Origin: a bacterium | Lineage (GTDB): Bacteria; ARS69 | DNA length: 17,591 nucleotides | Direction: 5' to 3' | NCBI GenBank assembly: GCA_025774865.1 | Contig: JALGZO010000377.1 | Coordinates: 1 to 17,591 of the forward strand | In this document: positions 1 through 8,208 of the stretch, piece by piece | How the letters are laid out: each line of letters begins with the position of its first letter | How positions within the stretch are numbered: the first letter of the stretch is position 1 | Position numbers and translations under genes: made by a program | The notes under the pieces: model-generated | The model's input: only the letters and a program-made list of their open reading frames with translations | Databases searched by the model: none | Told to the model about the DNA's origin: nothing

Positions 1-1325
1 TCGTTCGGGTGGTTGCGCAGGATCTTCCCCACCACTTCCTCTTTGAGCGGATTCTCCGCGGCCACGCGGTACTTGCGACGCTTCTCCGCCGCCGCGTACG
101 TGGGGCGGAGCTCGGGCGGGAAGGGAACCCGGACCTCGCAGCAGTGGGCTTCCGCGATCCACCCCTTCGACTCGAGGTCACGCCACGGAAGCTCGTACCG
201 CTTGGGGCCGATCAGACTGAACACCTCGGTCTCGCGACCATCTTCTCGTACGAGGGTCGCGGTGAGCCCGAGCCGACGTCGCGACTGGATCTCCGACGTG
301 GCCCGGAATACCGGCGCCGGCAGGACATGCACCTCGTCGTAGATCACGAGACCCCAGTTCTCGCGCCGGAAGACGTCCATGTGCGGGAAACGGCCGTCCC
401 GTTGCCGGCGGTAGATGAGGATCTGGTACGTCGCCACCGTGACGGGGCGGATTTCCTTCGCCGTGCCGTCGTACTCGCCGACCTGATCGGGAGTGAGCCC
501 CGTCTTGTCGATGATCTCGCGGATCCACTGCCTCGCCGCGACCGTGTTCGTGACCAGAATGAGCGTCTTTGCCCCCGTTCGGGCCATCGCACCGAGGCCG
601 ACCATGGTCTTCCCGGCGCCGCAGGGCAGCACGATGACTCCCTGACCGCCTTCCGGGCTTCCGTTCTGGTAGTACGCTTCGACCGCGGCCTTCTGGTATC
701 CGCGCAGATGGAAGGGCTGTCCGTGGCCGAACGTCTTCGCCAGACCGATCGCCAGAGGCTCCCCCTCGTCGTAACCGACGAGGTCGCGCGCCGGGAATCC
801 GATGTCCGTCAGAGCGATCTTGATCTCGCCGCGGTCCTTCGCCCGGATCCGCCGCTTCTGCGGATCTCCGTTCGTTTCGTCCAGGAGGAAGGGCCTTATC
901 GACGGGTTCAGGAACACCTCCTCGGCGCACGCGGCGTCGAGGACGGCCACGACGAGGTGGCTCTTGTTTCCCGGAAGCAGCTCCACGAGCCCGTAGCGTT
1001 GCATCTGGCTCCGGATCTCGAGAACGAGGTTGGGCGGCAAGGGATAGCGGCTGTGGTCACTGAGGCGTTCCAACACCTCCTCCGCCTCCATTCCCGAGGC
1101 CGACGCGTTCCAGAGGGACAGCGGTGTGATCCGGTAAGTGTGGACGTGCTCCGGTGACTTCAGCAGATCGGTAAAGGGCAGGATGGCCTCACGAGCCTCT
1201 TCCGCCGAAGAGTGGTTCACTTCGAGGAGGATCGTATGGTCCGACTGCACGACGAGTGGCTTGTCGTGAGCGTGCGTCAAAGGGGCAGCCTCGTCCAGGT
1301 GGGTCGGGACATTTCCTACGTCCAA
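1..1325 (-). CDS. XPB-type DNA repair helicase, superfamily 2 (partial, C-terminus outside window)
   Basis: Predicted ATP-dependent 3'-5' DNA helicase of the XPB/Rad25 family, involved in DNA opening and repair. Reading the minus strand from a TTG at 1325 gives 441 residues with no stop before the window edge. Residues 22-75 match the XPB N-terminal region (PLVVQSDHTILLEV, then SPEHVHTYRITPLSLWNA). Walker A is GAGKT at 236-240, the DEVH box is at 330-333, motif III reads GLTATLV, and the XPB-diagnostic RED triplet is at 360-362. The second helicase lobe begins near residue 420 (ENPLKEEVV) and is truncated. The reading frame has an in-frame TAA at about 1344 and no ATG before the conserved region, so the start must be TTG 1325, CTG 1331 or a later TTG. 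The family call is firm; the start is not. A promoter-like sequence lies just upstream, suggesting transcription separate from the MFS gene. Confidence 0.93.
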   Translation of the reverse strand, partial: MDVGNVPTHLDEAAPLTHAHDKPLVVQSDHTILLEVNHSSAEEAREAILPFTDLLKSPEHVHTYRITPLSLWNASASGMEAEEVLERLSDHSRYPLPPNLVLEIRSQMQRYGLVELLPGNKSHLVVAVLDAACAEEVFLNPSIRPFLLDETNGDPQKRRIRAKDRGEIKIALTDIGFPARDLVGYDEGEPLAIGLAKTFGHGQPFHLRGYQKAAVEAYYQNGSPEGGQGVIVLPCGAGKTMVGLGAMARTGAKTLILVTNTVAARQWIREIIDKTGLTPDQVGEYDGTAKEIRPVTVATYQILIYRRQRDGRFPHMDVFRRENWGLVIYDEVHVLPAPVFRATSEIQSRRRLGLTATLVREDGRETEVFSLIGPKRYELPWRDLESKGWIAEAHCCEVRVPFPPELRPTYAAAEKRRKYRVAAENPLKEEVVGKILRNHPN

Positions 1326-1345
1326 AACCAGTGTGGCAATTTAAC

Positions 1346-1375
1346 AGGCTACGATTCCGGCCCGCACCAAGTCAA
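1346..1375 (-). promoter_or_regulatory. Candidate sigma70-type promoter for the XPB helicase
   Basis: On the minus strand TTGACT (1375-1370) is followed after 18 bp by TAGCCT (1351-1346). Transcription would start near 1339, leaving a leader of only about 14 nt before TTG 1325. The E1 gene has a similar arrangement (TTGATC, 18 bp, TAGCTT). The rest of the 216-bp gap between the MFS stop and the helicase (1326-1541) shows no terminator-like hairpin with a T-run and no convincing small gene. Confidence 0.4.
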
Positions 1376-1541
1376 GCACGGGCGTACCTTCGTGCCACCC
1401 TCCGGAATCTCGAACAACTGCTGCGATCTCCGAAAGTGTTGAGACCCCTCACGTTCCGGCAGCTCTTGATCAATCGACGCGACCATTTCCGCTGATCGGA
1501 GCGGCGAAGAGAACGCCGCGGGAGCTCGAGGGCGCGGCAGC

Positions 1542-2846
1542 TCAATCCTTCTCGTCGGGCGCGGCCTCGAATACCTCCGGGGCGACCCCGAGCGGTGGGT
1601 GGACCACGCCCTCTTCGTCGAAGGAGGCGGTCTGGCGGCGACGCCTCGACATCAGGAATCCGCCCCAGACGAAGAACGGCACGAAGAGCAGACAGCCGGA
1701 GATCGTCGCGATCTCGCTCGGCCCGAGCGGTGAAACATCGAGGCCCAACCCCGCTGCCCACGCGGTCGCCGAGACGACGAGCGTCATCGTTCCGAACTCG
1801 ACCGAGAATATCCGTCCGAGGAACCTGGGGTCGCCCTCGCGTTGCAGGAGGGTCCCGGACATCACCCAGATGGCACCGCTCGCGATCGCGGCCACGAAGA
1901 ACCAAAGGGCCGCCGCCGAGAGGCTACTGGCTTGACCGAGCAGTACGTAGGCGAGACCGGCCACCGGAAACGCCCCCAGGATCACGTGCCGCATGGTGCG
2001 GCTCCGCTCGCCGAAGATCCGGATGAGCACGACCGATCCGACCAGAGCACCGAGGCCGCGCGCACAGTAGAGAGCTCCGACCCACGCCGGGCCGTCCCTC
2101 CCCGGGAACACCGTCGTCCCGAACACCGGAATCAGGAGCAGCGCGCCTCCGCCGAGCGCCATCATCGGTTTCAAGGTCGCGAGCGTGAGCGTACCTCGGT
2201 GGCGCGCAAGGTGTCGGAGCCCGGCCAGGAACGAGCGGTCATGGTGTGCTTCGGCTCCGGGAGCCGGCAGCGACGGCAGGAAGAGCAACAGCACCGCCGA
2301 CGCCAGAAACGTGGTGGAGTCGAGCGCGAGCGACACGTCGCTCCCCACCGCGGCCGTGACCCACCCGCCGAGCGCGGCGCCGAGCGCGAGCATCACCGAC
2401 CACGTTCCCCCCGAGAGGGCGTTCGCCGTTCCGAGCTCCTCCTTCGTGACGAGCTGCGGGATCGCGGCGCTCCGAGCCGGGAAGAACAAGCCGGTCATCG
2501 CCACCATGAGCACGTGACACGCATAGAGCGCGGGAAGGCTGCCGGCCCGGTGCGCGAAGATCAATCCGATCGCGAGGACCGCGCGCAGAACGTCGGAGAC
2601 GACGAGCAGCGTCCGCCGGTTCAGCCGATCGACGAGAGGACCCGCGAGCGGCGCGACGAGAAAGACCGGCAGAGTCTTCCCCACCAGGATCCCGGCGACC
2701 GCGCGACCACTCCCGGACAACTCGTGGACGATCGTGTACAGCGCGATCGTGTTGAACCAGTCACCGAGGAAACTGACGATCTCGCCGAACCACAGGTACC
2801 GGAAGTTGCGGTTTCTCCGTAGGAGCGTCCGATAGCCGACGTTCAA
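1542..2846 (-). CDS. MFS transporter, EntS/MFS_3-like
   Basis: Inner-membrane major facilitator superfamily permease of 434 residues, about the usual length for a 12-helix carrier. The N-terminus (NFRYLWFGEIVSFLGDWF) is typical of the MFS group related to the EntS enterobactin exporter and many uncharacterised exporters. The cytoplasmic loop 2-3 motif appears as GPLVDRLNRR at residues 69-78. Hydrophobic segments recur along the protein to about residue 400, followed by a polar, acidic tail. The start is TTG, forming a TTGA overlap with the stop of the EamA gene, so translation is probably coupled. The substrate cannot be told from sequence; the neighbouring peptidases and second transporter suggest export of amino acids, peptides or drugs, but this is inference. 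Confidence 0.9.
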   Translation of the reverse strand: MNVGYRTLLRRNRNFRYLWFGEIVSFLGDWFNTIALYTIVHELSGSGRAVAGILVGKTLPVFLVAPLAGPLVDRLNRRTLLVVSDVLRAVLAIGLIFAHRAGSLPALYACHVLMVAMTGLFFPARSAAIPQLVTKEELGTANALSGGTWSVMLALGAALGGWVTAAVGSDVSLALDSTTFLASAVLLLFLPSLPAPGAEAHHDRSFLAGLRHLARHRGTLTLATLKPMMALGGGALLLIPVFGTTVFPGRDGPAWVGALYCARGLGALVGSVVLIRIFGERSRTMRHVILGAFPVAGLAYVLLGQASSLSAAALWFFVAAIASGAIWVMSGTLLQREGDPRFLGRIFSVEFGTMTLVVSATAWAAGLGLDVSPLGPSEIATISGCLLFVPFFVWGGFLMSRRRRQTASFDEEGVVHPPLGVAPEVFEAAPDEKD

Positions 2847-3772
2847 GTCGCCTCCCGTTGAGCGGCTACCACCCGCGTCGGCGTCACGGGCGTCCCCAGA
2901 TCCTGGGTCGCGAAGAGCACGCCGAGGAACACGAGGGCGGAGCTGACGATCAGACGCGTCGTGATCACCTCGCCCAGCAGCATCACGGACAGGCTCGAGG
3001 CGATGATCGGTTGCAAGTAGACGAACAGCGCGACGTGCGACGATTTCACTCGGGCCAGCGCCCAGAAGTTCAGGAAGTAAGCGAGAACCGTCGGGAAGAT
3101 CACGACTCCCGCCGCGAGTAGCCAGATCTCCGGTGGCACCGCCGCAGGATCAAGCCTCGTCACCGCCGGTCCCCCGTAGATGGCCGCCCCCAGGGAGCCG
3201 AAGCAGAGAATACCCGCGGTCGCCGTCGTGGGACCGACACGCTGAACCAGATCCTTGGAGATCACGAGGAAGAGCGCGTAGGAGGCTCCGTTGATCTGCG
3301 TGAGAACGTCGCCGAGCAGCCACTCGCTCCGTAGCTCGAGATCATCGACCCGCAACAGCACGAACACCCCGGCCATCGAGAGCAGGATGCCCGCGACGCC
3401 GGATCGCCGCAGCCGCTCGCGGCCGAGGACGACCGCGAAGAAGATCGTCGCCACCGGGATGGTCGTCATGATTAGCGACGAGTGGGACGGTGTGGTGCGG
3501 GCGAGCCCCTCGATGAAGCAGATCTGATTCAAGACGACGCCGAAGAACGAGAACGCCGCGAGGCGCAGAAGATCTCCGCGGGCGATGCGCACGGGCTCTC
3601 TCGCAGCGAAGATCGCCAGGAAGACGACGGCCGCGCCGGTGATGCGCAATGCCGCCCAGGCCGCGGGCTCGATGACGGCGACCAGCACCTTCGTCGCCAG
3701 GTAGTGGAGCCCGAAGATGACCTGAACGAGCAGAAGGGCGGCGACGACTCTCGTCCGCTCGGGTTCCTCCAC
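2843..3772 (-). CDS. EamA/DMT-superfamily transporter
   Basis: Inner-membrane protein of 309 residues with the duplicated EamA (drug/metabolite transporter) architecture: about ten hydrophobic helices in two halves, roughly residues 10-140 and 155-290. Family members export amino acids, nucleosides or other small metabolites; the substrate here is unknown. The second-half signature resembles other EamA proteins (AYFLNFWALARVKSS, then FVYLQPIIASSLSVMLLGE). The GTG start at 3772 follows the TGA stop of the M3 peptidase with no intervening base, and the stop overlaps the next gene's TTG by four bases. This makes a tight M3-EamA-MFS translational unit. No separate Shine-Dalgarno is seen before the GTG, which fits coupling. 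Confidence 0.92.
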   Translation of the reverse strand: MEEPERTRVVAALLLVQVIFGLHYLATKVLVAVIEPAAWAALRITGAAVVFLAIFAAREPVRIARGDLLRLAAFSFFGVVLNQICFIEGLARTTPSHSSLIMTTIPVATIFFAVVLGRERLRRSGVAGILLSMAGVFVLLRVDDLELRSEWLLGDVLTQINGASYALFLVISKDLVQRVGPTTATAGILCFGSLGAAIYGGPAVTRLDPAAVPPEIWLLAAGVVIFPTVLAYFLNFWALARVKSSHVALFVYLQPIIASSLSVMLLGEVITTRLIVSSALVFLGVLFATQDLGTPVTPTRVVAAQREAT

Positions 3773-5629
3773 TCAGGCCGTCGCGCCGGTCGACGCCTGG
3801 GGCCTGCTTTCGAGAATCCACGAGCGAAACGCTCGGGCGACTTCGAGCGGCGGCGCGCCCTCCGGCACGACGGCCTCCGCTCCGTGGATGACGGAGAGCC
3901 GAAGATCGAGCTCGGGTTCGCCCGTGTCCCGCGGTTCCGGCATCCGTTCCACTTCCTCACGCGCGCGGCGGACGGCGTCCTCCGTCGAGAGTGACGCCTC
4001 CCGGACGAGCGCGTCCGCGGAAAACGGCTTGCCCGTCATCTTCTTCACGAGCGTGAGGAAGCTCTCGCTGTTGCCCGGCCGCCAGTAGGTCTCCGCCAGG
4101 TCGTGACCGATGCGCGGATCGTCGAGAAGCGCGCCGTACTTTGCCCGGAAGTGGTCACGCGTCTGATACACCGCCATCTGCGCGAGGACGTATCCGTGGT
4201 AGTACGCCGACGCCTCCCAGGAGAGCAGGTGCGGCACGGCGAGAGTGGGCCGCGGATTGCCACCCGGCAGCAGCGAGATCCGGGTCTCCACGTCCCGCAA
4301 CGTCGCAAGGACCCGCTCCGGAGTGAGCTCGTCGTCGGGGGTCTCGTAGATCGCCTTCTCCGCGTAGCACACGACCAACATGTTACGCACGTTCTGGGCG
4401 AAGAACGGATGTGTGAGACGGACGTCCCTCTCGATCAGCTCGAAGGGAATCGAAACGCCGTGCTCGTCCTTCGCGTAGCGGGTCTGCCAGTCCGCATCCG
4501 ACAGAATGCTGTCGCAGAACATCGACTGCGTTTCGGCGAACGCCACGGAGGTCGGTGCGTACTCCTGCGAGAAGCAGGGTGCCCCCATGACGATGTTCGA
4601 GAAATGCGCGGCATGTCCGCCTTCGTGGAACAGCGTTTGGATCGCGCGAGACCCGCTGCCGACCTCGCCGGGCAGGGCGTTCGCGGTGAAGTTGATCTCG
4701 GCCGGGAGCCACGCGCCGCGTCGAACGAACGCGGGCACCGGTCCATGCATGAAGCCGTTTTCGTACTTGCCTTTCCGGTCGACGAGATCGAGCGTGATCT
4801 TCGCGTTGCGGAACCGAATGCCCATCGCGCCGAAGCTTCGGACCCAGCGCTCCAGCGCGTCTTCGAAACGGAAATAGGGATCGCGCTCCCTCTGCAGGTC
4901 ACCACCCCAGGTGTGGTATGCCACGTTCCAGGGCTCGATCGCTTCGTCGCCATGTTCGGACCGAAGGCGATCGATCTCGGACTGCGCCTTCTCGCGTGTG
5001 CGCACTTCGAGCTCGTCCAGGAAACCGAACAAGGTCTTCTTGTCGAAACCTTCCGCCCACTGGACTTTATATTCGTAGTAATCCTCGTATCCGAGCTTCT
5101 TGGCGAACCGGTTGCGGAGCTTCACGATCTCCACCCATCCGTTCGCGAGCGCGAAGCTCTCGATCGAGCGCAGCCCCTCGAAGGCGGCCCGGCGCACGCT
5201 CGCGTCCGGGTTCGTGCGAACCGCATTCCCCAGTGCGACCGAAGAGGCCGGAACGAAGCCCTCGGGACCCTCGTACCCGAGCTTCAGGTTTCCGCGCGCG
5301 CGGCTCAGCGCACCCTCTCGGGCGACGATGTCTCGAAGGAGAGTGCGAGCCCCGGGGTCCTCGACCTGGTTGCGCGAGAACATGAGAATCCACCCGCTGA
5401 GCACCTCGTTCTGCTCGGCGGTTCCGTCGCTCGACTCCCGCAAGCCCCGGAGCTCGCCGAGGCGCTCCGCGTCTCCGAGGAACTCCCGGAGCGCCAGATC
5501 CGCCTCGCCGAGCTCCCGCTGGCGGTCGGCGAGCCCCATCCGGGTCTCCCAGAAAGCCGTTTCCTTTCGGCGATGAAGCTCGAGATACGTTTCGTTCAGA
5601 TCGTCGAGGTAGGTCGCAAGGTCGTTCAT
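3773..5629 (-). CDS. M3-family zinc oligopeptidase (PepF/thimet oligopeptidase-like)
   Basis: Predicted cytoplasmic metallopeptidase of 618 residues, in the normal range for M3 enzymes, which cut short peptides inside a closed channel. The zinc-binding HEGGH motif is at residues 335-339, with E336 as the catalytic base and E366 (in FAETQSMFCD) as the probable third ligand. The N-terminal half is helical (about 1-200, with a DYYEYKVQW segment), and a GYVLAQMAVYQTRDHF stretch near the C-terminus matches the M3 substrate-channel region. No signal peptide is present. The ATG at 5629 is preceded by a weak AGGA. The stop directly abuts the EamA start. The upstream 111-bp gap to the M29 gene contains a TAGAAT hexamer but no acceptable -35 partner. 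Exact subfamily is uncertain. Confidence 0.93.
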   Translation of the reverse strand: MNDLATYLDDLNETYLELHRRKETAFWETRMGLADRQRELGEADLALREFLGDAERLGELRGLRESSDGTAEQNEVLSGWILMFSRNQVEDPGARTLLRDIVAREGALSRARGNLKLGYEGPEGFVPASSVALGNAVRTNPDASVRRAAFEGLRSIESFALANGWVEIVKLRNRFAKKLGYEDYYEYKVQWAEGFDKKTLFGFLDELEVRTREKAQSEIDRLRSEHGDEAIEPWNVAYHTWGGDLQRERDPYFRFEDALERWVRSFGAMGIRFRNAKITLDLVDRKGKYENGFMHGPVPAFVRRGAWLPAEINFTANALPGEVGSGSRAIQTLFHEGGHAAHFSNIVMGAPCFSQEYAPTSVAFAETQSMFCDSILSDADWQTRYAKDEHGVSIPFELIERDVRLTHPFFAQNVRNMLVVCYAEKAIYETPDDELTPERVLATLRDVETRISLLPGGNPRPTLAVPHLLSWEASAYYHGYVLAQMAVYQTRDHFRAKYGALLDDPRIGHDLAETYWRPGNSESFLTLVKKMTGKPFSADALVREASLSTEDAVRRAREEVERMPEPRDTGEPELDLRLSVIHGAEAVVPEGAPPLEVARAFRSWILESRPQASTGATA

Positions 5630-5740
5630 GGGTCCTGTCTCGCTCTTAGAGGTCGACGGTTCGATTCGGGGGACCGGATTCTATCATCGACGGGAGTGAT
5701 CAGGGAGTGAAAGCCGGCGGATCGAGCTGACGGGTCCGCG

Positions 5741-6898
5741 TCACGCGACGGGCGCGGGCTCCCGTTCTTCGTTTCCCGTCAGCGCCTCGATCGAGAGGCA
5801 GTCGCGCAGCTCGGGGTGGACCCAGTGGCCGTTCCGGCGCACGAGCTCGTCGTCGAACCACACCTCTCCCCCGCCGTACTCCTCGGTCTGGAGGCACACG
5901 AGGTCCCAGTGCACGGCGGAGTCGTTTCCGTTCGCCGCGGTCTCGTAACACTGGCCGAGCGCGGTGTGGAAGGAACCGTAGATCTTCTCGTCGAAGAGCG
6001 TGTCCCTGATCGCGTGGTGGAGGTGCGGGTGCAGCCCGAATGAGAACTCCCCGAGGTACGATGCGCCGGCGTCCGTCGCGATGGTCCGCTCGACCTTCTC
6101 GACGTCGTTCGATGCCTCGACCCGCACGACTTTACCTTCCTCGAACGTCAGGCGGATCCAGTCGTGTGTGGTTCCGCCGTAGAGAGCGCCCGCGTTGTAC
6201 GTGATGACTCCCTGGACCGAATCACGGACCGGCGCCGTGAACACCTCGCCGTCGGGCAGATTCATGTGGCCGTCGCACTTCACGACGCCGATGTCCCGGA
6301 TGGACAGCGAGACATCGGTGTCTCGAGCCGTGAGCCGGACACGATCCGTCTCTTGCATGAGGGCCTTGAGCCGATCCATCGCGAGCGACATGCTCGCGTA
6401 GTCGAAGTTGCAGACTTTGTAGTAGAGGTCGGCAAAGGCCTCGCGGCTCATACGGGCCTGCTGCGACATCGAGTTGCCGGGGTAGCGCAGGACGACCCAT
6501 TTCTTCTGTGGTACCCGGAGCTTGAGGTGCACGCGGCTCATGTAATGCTCCCGCTCCCACCGCCGCGCGTCCTCCGACAGCTCCGCCGTGTCGAACGGAT
6601 TGTCCGTGCCGTTGACCCTGACGTAACAATCCATCTCGCGCATCAGGGTCTCGTGGACCGCGCCCCACGACTCGATCTGTTCCTCCCGGGCCGCCCGCAG
6701 GAACCGGGTGGAGATCGAGTCGTCACCGAAGAGCGGGAACGGCACCCCGCCCGCCTCGGTCACCGCCGTGACGGTCTCTCGGAGCAGGCTCACCGTCGCG
6801 ACGCCCCGGAAGTCGAGCATCACCCGCTCCCCGGGCTTCACCCCCAGCGAGTAGTTCACGATGGTGTGCGCGAGCTTCTGATCTCTCGGGTCCGTCAC
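5741..6898 (-). CDS. M29-family aminopeptidase (AmpS/aminopeptidase T-like)
   Basis: Predicted cytoplasmic metal-dependent aminopeptidase, 385 residues, releasing N-terminal amino acids from peptides. The M29 metal site can be read as E218 (in DGEVFTAP), E284 (LGEFSFGL), H311 (GSFHTALG), and H330/D332 (AVHWDLV), the expected set in the expected order. The N-terminal domain begins with LAHTIVNYSLGVKPGERV, typical of the family. The GTG start at 6898 has a GGGAG Shine-Dalgarno seven bases upstream. It lies between a small TPR gene and the M3 oligopeptidase, so the two peptidases could act in series on short peptides. A perfect 16-bp palindrome sits just before the start and may be an operator. 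Confidence 0.95.
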   Translation of the reverse strand: MTDPRDQKLAHTIVNYSLGVKPGERVMLDFRGVATVSLLRETVTAVTEAGGVPFPLFGDDSISTRFLRAAREEQIESWGAVHETLMREMDCYVRVNGTDNPFDTAELSEDARRWEREHYMSRVHLKLRVPQKKWVVLRYPGNSMSQQARMSREAFADLYYKVCNFDYASMSLAMDRLKALMQETDRVRLTARDTDVSLSIRDIGVVKCDGHMNLPDGEVFTAPVRDSVQGVITYNAGALYGGTTHDWIRLTFEEGKVVRVEASNDVEKVERTIATDAGASYLGEFSFGLHPHLHHAIRDTLFDEKIYGSFHTALGQCYETAANGNDSAVHWDLVCLQTEEYGGGEVWFDDELVRRNGHWVHPELRDCLSIEALTGNEEREPAPVA

Positions 6899-6918
6899 GA
6901 GCGCGCTCCCGGTCGAAG

Positions 6919-6934
6919 GCGGCTGGCCAGCCGC
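6919..6934. promoter_or_regulatory. Perfect 16-bp palindrome upstream of the M29 aminopeptidase
   Basis: GCGGCTGGCCAGCCGC equals its own reverse complement. It lies 20 bp before the GTG start of the aminopeptidase and directly downstream (minus-strand sense) of TACGAT (6940-6935), a possible -10 box without a clear -35. The position fits a dimeric-repressor operator or a leader hairpin. There is no T-run, so it is unlikely to be a terminator. Confidence 0.3.
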
Positions 6935-6965
6935 ATCGTAGCACGAAGCCGCGCGTTCGAGACTC

Positions 6966-7361
6966 TCAGAGTCGGAACACGGGGCGCTCGCCCCGCTCGA
7001 CCTTGTCCCGGAGAGCGTTCGCAGCCGACGCCAGTCGCGGATCCAACCGGACGACCTCGGCCCCGGCCGTGCCGACGTCGGCGCGGCGACCCTGGATCGC
7101 GGCCGCGTGGGCGGTCAGGAGATTCACGTAGGCGCGAACGCTCGTCCCGAGGGCGCGAGCCCCGGTGAGGATCGCCTCGAAGCACTCAGCCGCCTTGGGA
7201 CCATCCCCCAGGGCGAGGTAAGCCTTGCCCAGCGCGAGTTGCACCTCGAACGGAGAGTCGTCGCAAAGGGCGCCTTCGAGCCGCTCGACGGCCTTCTCGG
7301 GCTCTCCCTGCACGAGGCAATCGACGCCGTCCCGGTACGCCGCTCGAGTCTCCGAAACCAT
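6966..7361 (-). CDS. Small TPR-repeat protein
   Basis: A 131-residue soluble protein with tetratricopeptide-like helical pairs: residues about 8-33 (YRDGVDCLVQGEPEKAVERL), 40-64 (VQLALGKAYLALGDGPKAAE) and a looser third pair at 75-110. The frame stays open far upstream, but that extension overlaps the membrane-protein gene in another frame and is arginine-rich. The ATG at 7361 is chosen because a very strong Shine-Dalgarno precedes it. No signal peptide or catalytic motif is seen. It probably serves as a protein-protein adaptor; the partner is unknown. It lies 77 bp downstream of the outer-membrane protein gene on the same strand, so the two may be cotranscribed. Confidence 0.8.
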   Translation of the reverse strand: MVSETRAAYRDGVDCLVQGEPEKAVERLEGALCDDSPFEVQLALGKAYLALGDGPKAAECFEAILTGARALGTSVRAYVNLLTAHAAAIQGRRADVGTAGAEVVRLDPRLASAANALRDKVERGERPVFRL

Positions 7362-7362
7362 G

Positions 7363-7375
7363 CTCCCCCTCCTCC
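7363..7375 (-). promoter_or_regulatory. Strong ribosome binding site fixing the TPR protein start
   Basis: In minus-strand sense the bases before ATG 7361 read GGAGGAGGGGGAG, containing a full GGAGG nine bases from the start codon and a second GGGGGAG closer in. This supports ATG 7361 over the long upstream extension of the same frame. Confidence 0.75.
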
Positions 7376-7438
7376 CGGGGAGCTTCGGCGCCGGCGTCCA
7401 CTCGCTTGAGGGAGATCGGGACGGGTAGGGGTTGGGCC

Positions 7439-8146
7439 TCAGATCCGGTAGGTGACACCGACGGTGAAGGTGCTCAGGTCCTTCGTCCCGGGCGGGGCGT
7501 CCAGGACCTCGAAGGAGAAGCTCCCATCGGCGGCGAAGCGCTCCCCGAGGAAATACTCCAACCCGACGCGTCCGAAGACGCCCCAGTTGTTGTCGGAGAT
7601 CGTGCCGGGATCGATCTCGACGAACCCGCCACCCTCCACCGGGACGAAGTAGGACTCCGGAGGCTTGCCGTCGACCGTGTCGATCGTGGCGTCGACCAAC
7701 GAGTACAGACCGCCCGCGATGGCATACACCTGGAACTTCCAATCCTCTACGCGGTACGCGTCGACGCGAACGGCGCCGCGGAAACGCTGACTCTTGACGT
7801 TGCCGGAGACGTTCCCCGATCTCGTGTCCCCGCGGACGTAGACGTCGAGCAGCTGGGTGATCTGCCCGTTGACGTCCGACGTGTGCCACGCGTAGCCGCC
7901 GTAAACCGAGAGGCTTCCCAACACGCGGTACGAGAGCCCCGCCTCGAACCCCGGTCCGGCCTCCGTCTTGGGCACCTCGGATCCGCTCAGGCCGCCGTAC
8001 GAGGCGCCGATGTGAATGGCAAACCGGTGAACGTTGTGACCGAGATCTCCGACTTGCGCCTCCCACGGCGCCGCCCCGACCCGTGGGGCGAGCAGCAAGA
8101 CGAGAACGACGCACACCGGCGACGTGCAGCGGGAACGGTGCTTCAT
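7439..8146 (-). CDS. Secreted outer-membrane beta-barrel-like protein
   Basis: A 235-residue protein with a Sec signal peptide: positively charged start (MKHRSR), hydrophobic core about 11-20, and probable cleavage after A25 or A26. The mature part alternates polar and aromatic/hydrophobic residues with glycine-rich turns, as in small outer-membrane barrels (FAIHIGASYGGLSG, SLSVYGGYAWHTSD, FGRVGLEYFLGERF), and ends in a strand FTVGVTYRI. It lacks the usual terminal aromatic residue. A GGAG Shine-Dalgarno lies seven bases before ATG 8146. Function is unknown; it could be a porin-like or OmpA/OmpW-like structural protein. It is transcribed divergently from the E1 gene, and the intervening region holds two palindromes. 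Confidence 0.8.
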   Translation of the reverse strand: MKHRSRCTSPVCVVLVLLLAPRVGAAPWEAQVGDLGHNVHRFAIHIGASYGGLSGSEVPKTEAGPGFEAGLSYRVLGSLSVYGGYAWHTSDVNGQITQLLDVYVRGDTRSGNVSGNVKSQRFRGAVRVDAYRVEDWKFQVYAIAGGLYSLVDATIDTVDGKPPESYFVPVEGGGFVEIDPGTISDNNWGVFGRVGLEYFLGERFAADGSFSFEVLDAPPGTKDLSTFTVGVTYRI

Positions 8147-8169
8147 CGATCGTCTCCGAGGGCGAAGAG

Positions 8170-8192
8170 CGGGTGAGTTGCACTGTCACCCG
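8170..8192. promoter_or_regulatory. Inverted repeat CGGGTGA-N9-TCACCCG in the leader of the outer-membrane protein gene
   Basis: Perfect 7-bp arms separated by 9 bp, ending 24 bp before ATG 8146. It could be an operator for a dimeric regulator or a 5'-UTR hairpin near the ribosome binding site. No T-run follows on either strand, so it is not a classical terminator. Confidence 0.35.
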
Positions 8193-8208
8193 AAAAAGGG
8201 CGCGGCCA

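Noticed and set aside
9-1157. Long plus-strand open frame (382 codons) over the helicase region
   Set aside because: The opposite strand encodes a clear XPB helicase with ordered motifs; the plus-strand frame shows no recognisable domain and reflects GC-rich codon bias.
5655-5672. GGTTCGATTC resembling a tRNA T-loop
   Set aside because: The flanking bases do not form the 5-bp T-stem and no anticodon or acceptor arms are found nearby.
5678-5706. TAGAAT as a -10 box for the M3 peptidase
   Set aside because: No acceptable -35 hexamer lies 16-18 bp upstream, so a promoter call is not supported.
4103-5710. Plus-strand open frame of 535 codons antisense to the M3 peptidase
   Set aside because: Composition is rich in R, V, E and L without family motifs, and the minus strand carries the HEGGH peptidase.
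6961-6973. GACTCTCAGAGTC at the end of the small TPR gene as a terminator
   Set aside because: The stem is only about 5 bp once a loop is allowed, and no T-run follows.
7362-8189. N-terminal extension of the small TPR protein frame
   Set aside because: It overlaps the signal-peptide-bearing outer-membrane protein in another frame, and the strong ribosome binding site is at ATG 7361.
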